Positions 43,996 to 52,875 of a stretch of DNA of 64,000 nt are shown piece after piece (the first letter of the stretch is position 1; every line of letters begins with the position of its first letter). The position numbers and the translations under genes are program-made. This stretch comes from Erysipelotrichaceae bacterium (GTDB lineage Bacteria > Bacillota_I > Bacilli_A > Erysipelotrichales > Erysipelotrichaceae), in the NCBI GenBank assembly GCA_017512285.1, contig JAFWGU010000038.1:62001-126000 (forward strand), in the 5' to 3' direction. The notes beneath the pieces are model-generated. The model searched no databases. It saw only the letters and a program-made list of their open reading frames with translations, and was not told where the DNA came from.

Positions 43996-45098
43996 AAGAA
44001 GCGAGAAGAGTAGAATTCATATTTGAAATGCTCAGAATAGTCGTTGCTCTGGCAGTAGCCTATCTTCTGACATTGCTGTTCATAGCCTTTATCAGCAAGG
44101 ATCCGATCGAAGCCATTTACGTGTTCTCAATAGGCCCGTTTACTACAGCCCGCAGATTCGGTCAGCTCATGGCCAAATTCATACCTTATATGATGACAGG
44201 TCTGTCAATGTGTCTGATCTATGCATGTAACAGATTCAATCTGATTGCGGAAGGATCATACCTGATGGGCGGATGTCTGTTCTCGGTAGTGGCAGTAAAC
44301 TTCATTCCTGAAACCATGCCTCCGGTACTGGCAGTAGGGCTGGGACTGGTGGTAGGTGCACTGGCCGGTCTGATCGTAAGCGCCATTCCGACGATCCTGC
44401 GTGAAAAACTGGGAGTAAGTGAAATAGTAACATCAGTAATGTTCAACTACGGATTCTTATACGTTTCACTGTTCCTCATCAAGTTCTTTGCCAGAGATAT
44501 TTCAATGAGCTATGTATGTTCCAGACTTATTCCGGAAAATGCCAAGCTTGGTGCCGTAGTGCCGCGTACGCTTTTCCACAGCGGCATCTACATTGTTGCC
44601 GTGGTAGTAATGCTGGTGTGTCTGATCTATTTCAAGACTCCGTTTGGTTACAGAGTCAGGATCAGCGGTTCGAATCAGGACTTTGCCAGAACGGAAGGCA
44701 TCAGGATCACAGGAAGCCTCATAGTCGCGCAGCTGCTTGCCGGCGCCATATCCGGAATGGGTGGTGCCATTGACATCATGGGCGTATATGACCGTTACAT
44801 CTGGGATCAGACACCTGGTGTAGGTACAGATGGCTTGCTGGTGGCAGTACTGGCCAGAAAGAATCCGGCACTCGTTCCGATTGCGGCATTCCTTTTGGCA
44901 TATATGCGTACCGGAGCTGCCATTCTGAATTACGCAACAGACATACCTCTGGAAATGGTACAGATGGTTCAGGGCATCATCATTCTCATGATAGGTGCTG
45001 AAGAATTCCTGGGCCCGATCAAGAACAGAATGATCTTCAGACTGGCTCAGAAGAAAGACAGGCAGAAGGAGGCGTTAGCAGATGTCAACACTAAGTAA
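43992..45098 (+). CDS. Nucleoside ABC importer permease 1
   Basis: 368 aa, about ten hydrophobic segments. Branched-chain/ribose-type permease (YufP/NupB like): NRFNLIAEGSYLMGGC and GTDGLLVAVLARKNPALVPIAA are typical. It overlaps the ATPase gene stop (ATGA). Confidence 0.92.
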   Translation: MKEARRVEFIFEMLRIVVALAVAYLLTLLFIAFISKDPIEAIYVFSIGPFTTARRFGQLMAKFIPYMMTGLSMCLIYACNRFNLIAEGSYLMGGCLFSVVAVNFIPETMPPVLAVGLGLVVGALAGLIVSAIPTILREKLGVSEIVTSVMFNYGFLYVSLFLIKFFARDISMSYVCSRLIPENAKLGAVVPRTLFHSGIYIVAVVVMLVCLIYFKTPFGYRVRISGSNQDFARTEGIRITGSLIVAQLLAGAISGMGGAIDIMGVYDRYIWDQTPGVGTDGLLVAVLARKNPALVPIAAFLLAYMRTGAAILNYATDIPLEMVQMVQGIIILMIGAEEFLGPIKNRMIFRLAQKKDRQKEALADVNTK

Positions 45099-46020
45099 CA
45101 TTCTGTTTATGACAATAAGGCTGTCAACACCGATCGTACTGGCTGCTCTTGCCTGTTCAATAACCAAAAAGGCAGGACTGCTTAACATGGGTGCCGAGGC
45201 TCTGATGCTGATGGCGGCGCTGATAGGCGTTCTGGTCAGTGCCTGGACACAGAGTCTGATCATTGGCTTAGTTGCCGGACTTGCCTCGTCAATACTGATC
45301 ACGCTGATCATATGTTACGTTTCATTTGACCTGAAGTGTGATCTTAACCTTACTAACATTTCCATGAATAATGCGGTAATCGGAGGTACGGTATTCATCA
45401 TGTACCTGGTTACCGGTCAGAAATCAGTTACGGCTGGCATTCTTAACAGTAAGACAATGCCTACCGTTAACATACCGATCATAAAAGACATACCTTTCAT
45501 CGGAGAAGTCATATCAGGTCATAATGTCATGACATACATAGCAATCGTCATGATAGTGGCCGTATGGTTCCTGTTGTACAAGACCGTGCTGGGTCTGAGG
45601 ATACGCTGTGTCGGCGAAAACCCGATGGCTGCTGAATCAGTAGGGATTTCCAGCAAGAAGATATGGTACATATCATATGCATTATCAGGCCTGGTTGCCG
45701 GAATGGGAGGAGTATTCCTGTCCATGGGCTATCTGTCCTGGTTTGCCAGAGACATGATGGGTGGAAGAGGCTTCATGGCCATGGCTGCGATGAACATAGC
45801 CAATGGTGAACCGGTTGGTTCAGCCGTCAACGCACTGCTGTTCGGCCTGGCTCAGGCATTTGGAACGTTCATTCAGCGTTTCAACATCAACGCTGACCTG
45901 ATACTGGCGTTCCCGTACATGTTTGCCGTACTGCTGATATCTGTACTGACATTCATCAGACAGAGACAGGAAAAGCAGCATAGGCTGAACATGATCAAGG
46001 CCCGTGAACAGAAGGTATGA
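45082..46020 (+). CDS. Nucleoside ABC importer permease 2
   Basis: 312 aa, about nine hydrophobic segments. YufQ/NupC-like: KKAGLLNMGAEALMLMAALIGVLVS, RCVGENPMAAESVGIS, RGFMAMAAMNIANGEPVGS. It overlaps permease 1 by 17 bases, with AAGGAGG inside that gene. Confidence 0.92.
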   Translation: MSTLSNILFMTIRLSTPIVLAALACSITKKAGLLNMGAEALMLMAALIGVLVSAWTQSLIIGLVAGLASSILITLIICYVSFDLKCDLNLTNISMNNAVIGGTVFIMYLVTGQKSVTAGILNSKTMPTVNIPIIKDIPFIGEVISGHNVMTYIAIVMIVAVWFLLYKTVLGLRIRCVGENPMAAESVGISSKKIWYISYALSGLVAGMGGVFLSMGYLSWFARDMMGGRGFMAMAAMNIANGEPVGSAVNALLFGLAQAFGTFIQRFNINADLILAFPYMFAVLLISVLTFIRQRQEKQHRLNMIKAREQKV

Positions 46021-46023
46021 TCT

Positions 46024-47013
46024 ATGAAAAAGATAATAATGGATGTTGATACGGGAAGTGATGATGCCTTAGCCATCATGCTGGCAATACTGAGTAAGAA
46101 ACTTGAAGTCGAGGCGATCTGCAGCGTTGAAGGATCAAGGCCGGCAGAAAACGCAGCCGATAATACGTTGCGGGTACTGCATCTGCTTAACAGAGAAGAC
46201 ATACCGGTTTATAAAGGCTGCACTGCACCGATGGTAAAAAGCATCTACAAAGACCGTCTGAACATCTGGGAAGAAAGATACCGTCCTGAATACCCGATCA
46301 GAGAGAGGGTAAGATTCCATATAGACTTTGATTATCTGGAACCTTCTGAGGCCGGATATCAGAACATAACAGCACTGGAATTTTATCTTGACTATCTGAG
46401 AAGAAGTGAAGAAAAAGTAACCATCGTTGCCACCGGACCTCTTACCAACATAGGGATGCTGCTGAGGGCAGAACCAAGGGTTGTCGACAGGATAGAAGAA
46501 ATAGTGGTAATGGGCGGCGGTTACGACATCAGCAATGTTTCAAGCAGTGCTGAAGCCAATTTCTGGAGGGATCCGGAAGCCGCGTCAATAGTAATCAACA
46601 GTGGCTGCAATGTCCTTCTGGTACCGCTGGATGCTACCCATAAGGCATACATAACAGCTGCTGAAGCGGATGTCATAGAAAAAACAGGCAATGACATAGC
46701 TGCCTTTGCGGCAAAGCTCATCCGTCAGAGGATCCTGGCGCATAACATATCACAGCCTCTGGAAGAACCGGAATCAGCTGCCATTCATGACGCACTGGCT
46801 CTGTGTTACCTTCTGGATCCTGAAGTTCTTAGAGATGTCAGGGAAGTGCACTGCGAGATCGGCTTAAGAGATTTTTCAGACGGCCAGACGATAATAGATC
46901 CAAGATATTATGATGAACAGCATAACTGCCGCTTTGCCTTCAGTGCCGACCGTAAGAGATTCATTGATCTCGTTACGGAAACTTTCCGAAAGAGTGCGGA
47001 GGTGATTTCATGA
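46024..47013 (+). CDS. Nucleoside hydrolase, IUNH family (transporter operon, copy 1)
   Basis: 329 aa. Catalytic calcium site IMDVDTGSDDALA, VATGPLTNIG, VVMGGGYD, LVPLDATHKAYIT, and IHDALAL for the last calcium ligand. It shares ISQPLEEPESAAIHD with the next protein (LTQPLEVPDSAAVHD), so the two come from a duplication. Same operon as the transporter, so it should split the imported nucleoside into base and ribose. Starts four bases after permease 2. Confidence 0.9.
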   Translation: MKKIIMDVDTGSDDALAIMLAILSKKLEVEAICSVEGSRPAENAADNTLRVLHLLNREDIPVYKGCTAPMVKSIYKDRLNIWEERYRPEYPIRERVRFHIDFDYLEPSEAGYQNITALEFYLDYLRRSEEKVTIVATGPLTNIGMLLRAEPRVVDRIEEIVVMGGGYDISNVSSSAEANFWRDPEAASIVINSGCNVLLVPLDATHKAYITAAEADVIEKTGNDIAAFAAKLIRQRILAHNISQPLEEPESAAIHDALALCYLLDPEVLRDVREVHCEIGLRDFSDGQTIIDPRYYDEQHNCRFAFSADRKRFIDLVTETFRKSAEVIS

Positions 47014-47987
47014 GAAAGGTAATTCTCGATGTTGACACCGGAAGCGATGATGCCGTTGCCATCGTCACAGCCGCCTTTGCGAAAGAAGTTGATCTGGTAG
47101 CTCTCTGCAGCGTGTGGGGCAATCTGCCAATCGATGTTACGACTGATAATACTTTAAGAGTTGTGTCAGCCTTTGACATTAACGTTCCCGTTTACAGAGG
47201 ATGCGCCAGGCCACTGGTCAAGGATCTGGTTGCCGACTATCCGCCAAAGAAGATCAGAAAACTGGTTGATGAAAACGGCAGACCGCTGTCAATGCATACT
47301 CCCAACATGGGGCTGCCGGAGACGGACAGAAAAGCGGAAGATCTGCCGGCTGCCATGTTCTATGTTGATTATCTGAGAAAGGCAGATGAAAAGGTTACGG
47401 TGGTTCTGGTAGGACCTCTGACCAACTTTGCGCTTGCCTTGAGGATAGACGAGAGGATCATTGATAAAGTTGAGGAAGTAATAGTCATGGGTGGAGGTCA
47501 CCATTTTGCCAATGCCAGACCATGCGCTGAAGCCAACATCTGGAATGATCCTGAAGCGGCTCAGATCGTTCTGGAATCCGGCTGCAAGGTTACCTTTGTC
47601 CCGCTTGACGCCACTCATCAGGCCTATATAACGTGGGATGACTGCGTAAGAATGAGAAAGATCGGTTCACCTGCCAGCGTTTTCTGCGCTGAACAGATCG
47701 AACAGAGAATCAGGGTGCATAGCCTTACTCAGCCGTTAGAAGTGCCAGACAGTGCAGCGGTACATGATCCATTGTGCATTGCCTACATAATTGATCCTTC
47801 AGTACTGAATGATCTCAGACACGTGCACATGTACGTCGGTCAGGGCGGACCGGGAGAAGGACAGACAATTGTCGACGGACGTTATTATACTCAGAAGAAA
47901 AACTGCTGGTTTGCGTTTAACGGTGACAGAGACAGATTCGCAGACATTCTGATCAGAGTATTGGAAAACAGCGTGGTACAGTCATGA
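47010..47987 (+). CDS. Nucleoside hydrolase, IUNH family (transporter operon, copy 2)
   Basis: 325 aa. ILDVDTGSDDAVA calcium site, VGPLTNFALAL, VMGGGHH, VPLDATHQAYITW, VHDPLCIA. All active-site elements kept. It overlaps copy 1 by four bases (ATGA) and has GGAGGTG in that gene's end. The stretch between the first and second motifs (RPLVKDLVADYPPKK) differs from copy 1, suggesting a different substrate or a mixed tetramer. Confidence 0.9.
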   Translation: MRKVILDVDTGSDDAVAIVTAAFAKEVDLVALCSVWGNLPIDVTTDNTLRVVSAFDINVPVYRGCARPLVKDLVADYPPKKIRKLVDENGRPLSMHTPNMGLPETDRKAEDLPAAMFYVDYLRKADEKVTVVLVGPLTNFALALRIDERIIDKVEEVIVMGGGHHFANARPCAEANIWNDPEAAQIVLESGCKVTFVPLDATHQAYITWDDCVRMRKIGSPASVFCAEQIEQRIRVHSLTQPLEVPDSAAVHDPLCIAYIIDPSVLNDLRHVHMYVGQGGPGEGQTIVDGRYYTQKKNCWFAFNGDRDRFADILIRVLENSVVQS

Positions 47988-48742
47988 TAAGAGAGTATTA
48001 CCAGGCAGGGGAAAGAAAGATGGAACTGGAATTCTATCTGCCTGAAGAAAAAAGAGAATCCTGTCCGTGCGTGGTATTCTTCTATGGTGGAGGATTTACC
48101 TCAAGAAACATGGACAGTTTCAGCAGACACTGTGAATACTTCAGCAGCAGGGGGTTCATCTGTGTAAATGCTGATTATGGGCTGGTAAATGAAACCGGTG
48201 ACCTGAAGGAATGTTACAGGGATGGTTTCAGAGCTTATGAAGAAGTACTGAAACTGGCGGATAAATATGGAATAGACAGACAGAAAACGGTTGTATGCGG
48301 CAGTTCGTCAGGAGGATCCTTAGCTGCCCATGTAGCGCTGATTACAGGCAAGCCGGTTAAAACGGTACTGATCAATCCCGGAGTTGCCTGGCTTTACGGA
48401 AATGTGGAATACATTGAAAGAGAAGGCAGCGGGACCGGAAGAATAATTGAACAGGAAGCACACCGTCATCAGGATTGGGAACAGGCATATTACCTGCTTG
48501 AAGAACACAGGCTTCCTGACACGCTGATAATGGTGGGAACAGCTGATGAAGTATGTTACAGAGGAAGTGCACTGTTTCATCAGAAAGCCCTGGAAAAGGG
48601 ATACGAAAGTAAACTGGTTCTGTTTGAAGGCCTTAAGCACGGTCAGTTTAACTGGCAGAGAAGTGAAGGGAATACAGGATTCAGTAAATCACTGGAAATA
48701 ATGGATGAATTTCTGAAGAATATGATTTCAACGGAGGGATAA
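47984..48742 (+). CDS. Alpha/beta hydrolase, esterase/acetylhydrolase-like
   Basis: 252 aa. Oxyanion motif FFYGGGFTS (the HGGG-like turn), nucleophile elbow CGSSSGGSLAAHVAL (GxSxG), Asp probably in GTADEV, His in LKHGQFNW. Hormone-sensitive-lipase/BD-FAE style. In this operon it could take an acyl or ester group off the imported nucleoside before or after glycosidic cleavage, which is inference. Starts inside the stop of hydrolase copy 2. Confidence 0.85.
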   Translation: MIREYYQAGERKMELEFYLPEEKRESCPCVVFFYGGGFTSRNMDSFSRHCEYFSSRGFICVNADYGLVNETGDLKECYRDGFRAYEEVLKLADKYGIDRQKTVVCGSSSGGSLAAHVALITGKPVKTVLINPGVAWLYGNVEYIEREGSGTGRIIEQEAHRHQDWEQAYYLLEEHRLPDTLIMVGTADEVCYRGSALFHQKALEKGYESKLVLFEGLKHGQFNWQRSEGNTGFSKSLEIMDEFLKNMISTEG

Positions 48743-48744
48743 CA

Positions 48745-50436
48745 ATGAACAGTAAGATTACTATTGAAATGCAGAATGCCTTCGGGCGGTTTATTCAGCT
48801 TTATCACATGGACAGGGTTACGGAAGCTGATTATCTCTTCTGCAAAAATGCCGTATTATGGATGCCTGATCTGGACATAAAGGCAGAAGGCATAGAAGCC
48901 ATCAGAAAAACGCTGAAGGAGCTTCAGGAAAAAAGAACAGCAGCCGGAATATACCGTGATGTTCACATGCCTCATACTCCATGCTTTGATACAAGGGAAG
49001 ATGATACTCTTGGACTGGCAACCTGGGATCTGCACACCTTTTACGTAACAAAAGGTGACGAAGGCGACCAGATGGAATATGATTACGGCAGAATTGATGC
49101 TACATTCAGGCAAGAGGATGGAATGTGGAAGTTTGAATCTCTCGACTGGTGGGATGTAGAATCATTTGTACCATGGGAATACGATGCAGAAAAGGATGAC
49201 AGCTGGGTAAACAAGCCTCAGGATCTGCCTTATCCTCCGGCATACACGGGAAAGAATACTACGCGCGACTTCTATGCTGTTCAGAACATGATCTCCCGTT
49301 ACGGACAGAACAACCGTAAATATCCATTTGAGGATACCTTTGTTAACAGCGATGATGTTACCTATCGGGCAATGCCGTTTACAATGGAAACTGTAAAGGG
49401 CGTTGAAAACGTCAGAGCCGAGTTGGACAGACTTAACGAAATGGAAAATGTCAACATCGGCAAATATGTATTTGTTCCGTCAACCGGCGCACCGGTTATT
49501 GAGATGAGCGAAGACGGAACGGAAATAAATGCCCAGTGGATGGTTTCTTGCAACACCTTTGAAGGAGAGGCATTCGGGATTAACGAACCCCCTTACATGT
49601 ATGTTAGAAGGATCGGCTTCCTGACTGTTACCTGTGTCAGGGAAAACGGACAGTGGAGAGTCAGAAATTTTGACATCAACAACTTCATGAGCGTACCTCC
49701 GTTTGGCTTTGATTCATACTGCCAGATGAAGAATACCGGCAACAATCTGTGGTATCAGAGAGTCGGCATGTTTGAAAACAAGTGGAAAATGGCCCCGCCA
49801 AAGATGGGCGGAGATTTCCCGGAAGAACTGCCGTATCTTGAAAGCGTACTGGCTCACTGGGTCAGTTCATACAGAAGAGGTGATTACGTAAAGTTCCTGC
49901 ATGAGAACAGTTTTAACGATGAATATGAGTCATTCTTCCACTCCAGAGGACAGGGACGCTGTGCTCCGGCAGTAATTGGAACGGACAACCTGATGGAATT
50001 CTTTGCCCTTGGAGCATTCCAGTATCATCATCAGCAGATAACCAATCACGGCGGCATGTCCCCGGACATTGAGATCAGTGCTGACGGACGTTATGCGACA
50101 ATGTCATATTTTGACATCAACACAACGGCCTTTGATCCTGGAAAAGCCAACAGCAGAACCATTGACGTATCTACTGACTGGAATCAGGACAACTCCGGTT
50201 TTGAACATACTCCATGCCGCTATCAGCTGAGCATGTATACGCTGGCAGCTGCCAAGGTTGAGGGCCAGTGGAAACTGATCCAGATCGACTGGGAAACACT
50301 CGTTGCCTTCCCTGTAATATACCTTGCCAACAAGAGTTCAAGAGGATGGGCAGGTTCAGTTACTGACTTCAAGTATCCGGACGTATTTGAAAAGTACCAG
50401 TATTCACCGATCAGAAAGATCAGCAAGCAGTCATAA
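48745..50436 (+). CDS. Protein of three tandem SnoaL/NTF2-like domains, unknown function
   Basis: 563 aa, no signal peptide. Three repeats of a cone-shaped SnoaL-like domain can be traced: about 1-145, 165-330 and 370-530. Each opens with a helix carrying a Met/Phe-Tyr-hydroxylic face (MQNAFGRFIQLYHMDR; VQNMISRYGQ; VLAHWVSSYRRGDY) and ends with a W-x-[FVL]-x-x-[FI]-D-[IW] strand (WKFESLDWWD; WRVRNFDINN; WKLIQIDWET). SnoaL-like folds are used by cyclases, dehydratases and isomerases. A triple version is unusual. GGAGGG precedes the ATG, two bases after the previous gene. Last in the nucleoside operon; I cannot assign a reaction. Confidence 0.75.
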   Translation: MNSKITIEMQNAFGRFIQLYHMDRVTEADYLFCKNAVLWMPDLDIKAEGIEAIRKTLKELQEKRTAAGIYRDVHMPHTPCFDTREDDTLGLATWDLHTFYVTKGDEGDQMEYDYGRIDATFRQEDGMWKFESLDWWDVESFVPWEYDAEKDDSWVNKPQDLPYPPAYTGKNTTRDFYAVQNMISRYGQNNRKYPFEDTFVNSDDVTYRAMPFTMETVKGVENVRAELDRLNEMENVNIGKYVFVPSTGAPVIEMSEDGTEINAQWMVSCNTFEGEAFGINEPPYMYVRRIGFLTVTCVRENGQWRVRNFDINNFMSVPPFGFDSYCQMKNTGNNLWYQRVGMFENKWKMAPPKMGGDFPEELPYLESVLAHWVSSYRRGDYVKFLHENSFNDEYESFFHSRGQGRCAPAVIGTDNLMEFFALGAFQYHHQQITNHGGMSPDIEISADGRYATMSYFDINTTAFDPGKANSRTIDVSTDWNQDNSGFEHTPCRYQLSMYTLAAAKVEGQWKLIQIDWETLVAFPVIYLANKSSRGWAGSVTDFKYPDVFEKYQYSPIRKISKQS

Positions 50437-50446
50437 TGCATTATTC

Positions 50447-50503
50447 TGATATGTATCTTCCCATGACAGACTGTTGTGTCTGGGGGGATACATATCATTT
50501 TGT
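50447..50503 (+). terminator. Terminator of the nucleoside operon
   Basis: Outer stem TGATATGTATC/GATACATATCA (50447-50457 with 50487-50497), inner short hairpin (AGAC/GTCT), then TTTTG. Confidence 0.85.
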
Positions 50504-50517
50504 GTAATAACAGAACA

Positions 50518-50575
50518 GAAATAAAAATCACCTCCTGCCTTGTTATGTCTTACATTTCAAGAGCATGGGGTGATT
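50518..50575 (-). terminator. Probable terminator of yigZ
   Basis: Minus strand AATCACC/GGTGATT outer arms (50575-50569 with 50532-50526), inner CTTG/CAAG pairing, followed by TTTATTT. Confidence 0.55.
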
Positions 50576-50589
50576 CTGCTGTAATGATT

Positions 50590-51192
50590 TTACTTCTTTA
50601 TTTCTCTTTCAACCGTCTTATTGCCCAGATATTGAGGTCTGACCGTCCCTGATGATATTGCCATGAACTGGTCATCAAGATTATTTTCGCTGAGGAATCG
50701 GATGGTTATCTGTTCAGAGAAATCCGTGTCCTCTACGGTGGCATTCTTTCTTAACAGCTGATCTGCCCGGCTGTAGAGATCGTAGGGCAGGATCACTTCG
50801 TATTCCTGCATGGTGACCGGCTCAGTCAGCTCGGCCAGCTTAATGGCTGAGGTAACGGACTGCTGGTAGGCTCTTACCAGACCGCCTGTGCCTAACAGGG
50901 TACCGCCGAAGTAGCGTACGACGATGGCCAGGACGTTGTCGAGATCTTCATGTCTCAGACATTCCAGCATCGGCAGGCCGGCCGTGCCGCTTGGTTCACC
51001 GTCATCGTTGGAACGCTGAATGTTGCCGATGATCATGGCCGTGCAGTGATGGGTTGCTGAAGGGTGCTGCTTGCGCACCAGAGCCAGGGTTTCCCTTGCC
51101 TGCTGTTCATTTTCCACAGGGAAAAGCATGCCAATGAATCTTGACTTCTTTATCTCAATCTCTGTTTCAACAGGCTTTTTAAGGTGTAACAT
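50590..51192 (-). CDS. YigZ/IMPACT family protein
   Basis: 200 aa from the ATG at 51192. N-terminal UPF0029 domain: EIKKSRFIGML, HHCTAMIIG, SNDDGEPSGTAGLPML, VVRYFGGTLLGTGGLVRAYQ; C-terminal DUF1949 ferredoxin-like domain. Related to eukaryotic IMPACT; the bacterial function is not settled. No Shine-Dalgarno precedes the start, and TATACT is six bases before it. Confidence 0.92.
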   Translation of the reverse strand: MLHLKKPVETEIEIKKSRFIGMLFPVENEQQARETLALVRKQHPSATHHCTAMIIGNIQRSNDDGEPSGTAGLPMLECLRHEDLDNVLAIVVRYFGGTLLGTGGLVRAYQQSVTSAIKLAELTEPVTMQEYEVILPYDLYSRADQLLRKNATVEDTDFSEQITIRFLSENNLDDQFMAISSGTVRPQYLGNKTVEREIKK

Positions 51193-51198
51193 AAGTAA

Positions 51199-51204
51199 AG
51201 TATA
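51199..51204 (-). promoter_or_regulatory. -10 of yigZ, placed for a leaderless start
   Basis: Minus strand TATACT ending six bases before the ATG at 51192; the expected transcription start is the A of ATG. -35 is poor. Confidence 0.4.
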
Positions 51205-51227
51205 CACTAAAAGAATACAACCAAGTA

Positions 51228-51236
51228 TGTTATAAT
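51228..51236 (+). promoter_or_regulatory. Extended -10 promoter of the LCP operon
   Basis: TGT followed by perfect TATAAT (51231-51236), divergent to yigZ. Confidence 0.55.
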
Positions 51237-51266
51237 ATTAAATGTTTTGTGAATGGAGGTTTTTCT

Positions 51267-52862
51267 ATGACCAATAAACCGGGAAGAGTTCTGACTCCTG
51301 AGGAAAAAGCGCGTCGTATCAAATACCGCAAGCAGAGAAAAATAATATTTCCAATTTCCAGGATAACGTTCCTGTTAACTTTAGTATCATCCATAGTTTT
51401 CTTCTTTGTTCTGAAGGGCTTCGGCTTACTGCCCGGCAAGTGGCTGCTGATCTTCGGAATTATCTTGCTGCTGATCAACATCTACGTTGCGACCGTAGCT
51501 CTGATGCACAAGATGAGCAACAAGCGCAAGTTGAGACAGTCCATCATCAGCGCCATTCTGAGCATCCTGATGATTGTCGGCTCAATTGCCCTGCCTTCAT
51601 ACAAGGGCAAGATCGCCCGCATCTTCAATCCGGTACCAAAGGAAGGCGAACTGAACATTAACGTCTATACCCTGAAGGAATCAGGATACAATAAGCTGGA
51701 AGATCTGGCTGGCCGCAAGGTCGGTACCCAGAAGCGTCTGGACCGCGATGCCCAGGATTATGCCATCACGCAGGTAAACAGAACAATAAAGTCTAACCCG
51801 GTCGTAGAGATCCAGTGTGATAACATCTACGATGCCGTAGAGGCCTTATACAGCGGAAACGTTGCGGCCATCATGATGAATGAGACCTATGTCAACATCA
51901 TCAAGGACAACGCTGACTATACCAACTTCCTGGAAGACACCAACATGATCTACCAATGTGCACATAAGGTAAAGGTCACCTTTGACCCGGCCAAGGTTGG
52001 CAACATTACCAAGGAACCGTTCATCATCGGCATCGTCGGCAATGATGAATGGGTATATGATGACCTCAACGCAATGAGCGGCTACAGAACTGACGTCAAC
52101 ATGCTGGTTGCTGTCAACCCGACAACCAAGCAGGCACTGATCATATCCATTCCGAGAGATTCCTATGTCGCTCTGGAAGGAAACTATAATCACATGGACA
52201 AGTTGACCCACGCTTCAACGACATCTGTTTCCGTTTCAACCGGTCTTGAAGCCTGGATGAAGACAGTTGAGAATCTGTTTGGCTGTGACATGAACTATTT
52301 CGTCAAGATCAACTTTGCCTCAATGGTCGACATTGTTGAAGCACTTGGCGGCGTTGATCTGTATAACCCATATGAATTCACAGCCTACTATGAAGACTGT
52401 GATGAGTCAATCGGCTACTGGGAAATGATCAACAAGACCTTCCCTGAAGGCGAATTACATTTGAATGGAAGAGAAACACTGGCATACTGCCGTGAAAGAT
52501 ACAGCCTTCCTAACGGTGACTTCGGACGAAACGAACATCAGACAATCGTGTTGAAGGCTCTGGTAAACAAGGTCACAGACCCATCGATCATCTCCAAGAT
52601 CGACCCGTTATTGAAGGCTTTACAGGGCAAGTTCATGACAAACATGGACATCAATGAAATGTTTGCCCTGGCTCAGATGCAGCTGGATGATCTGGCTGTC
52701 TGGGACATTCAGTCATATGCCATTTCAGGCGATGTTGATTACCTGTACTGCTGGGTACCTGATGAATACCTGTCCGTAGTAGATCTTTATGACAGTACGG
52801 TTTCCAACGCAGCAGGATACATTCAAAAATTAATGAACAACGAAAAGATACTCGCAGAATAA
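51267..52862 (+). CDS. LCP (LytR-CpsA-Psr) family glycopolymer ligase with an inserted solute-binding-like domain
   Basis: 531 aa from the ATG at 51267 with GGAGG before it. Three membrane helices near the N-terminus (about 30-50, 58-80 and 93-112). Residues about 125-225 look like one lobe of a periplasmic solute-binding fold: LEDLAGRKVGTQKRLDRDAQDYA and VEALYSGNVAAIMMNETY. The LCP catalytic domain follows (about 255-425): RTDVNMLVAVNPTTKQALIISIPRDSYV, ALGGVDLYNP, HLNGRETLAYCRERY. LCP proteins join teichoic acid or capsule to peptidoglycan. Partner in pathway with TagO at 19.7 kb. Confidence 0.9.
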   Translation: MTNKPGRVLTPEEKARRIKYRKQRKIIFPISRITFLLTLVSSIVFFFVLKGFGLLPGKWLLIFGIILLLINIYVATVALMHKMSNKRKLRQSIISAILSILMIVGSIALPSYKGKIARIFNPVPKEGELNINVYTLKESGYNKLEDLAGRKVGTQKRLDRDAQDYAITQVNRTIKSNPVVEIQCDNIYDAVEALYSGNVAAIMMNETYVNIIKDNADYTNFLEDTNMIYQCAHKVKVTFDPAKVGNITKEPFIIGIVGNDEWVYDDLNAMSGYRTDVNMLVAVNPTTKQALIISIPRDSYVALEGNYNHMDKLTHASTTSVSVSTGLEAWMKTVENLFGCDMNYFVKINFASMVDIVEALGGVDLYNPYEFTAYYEDCDESIGYWEMINKTFPEGELHLNGRETLAYCRERYSLPNGDFGRNEHQTIVLKALVNKVTDPSIISKIDPLLKALQGKFMTNMDINEMFALAQMQLDDLAVWDIQSYAISGDVDYLYCWVPDEYLSVVDLYDSTVSNAAGYIQKLMNNEKILAE

Positions 52863-52875
52863 CGGAGGTTTAGTA

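Noticed and set aside
40000-50500. Mobile island carrying the nucleoside operon
   Set aside because: No integrase, transposase, tRNA end or flanking repeats, and composition resembles the neighbourhood, so transfer cannot be claimed.
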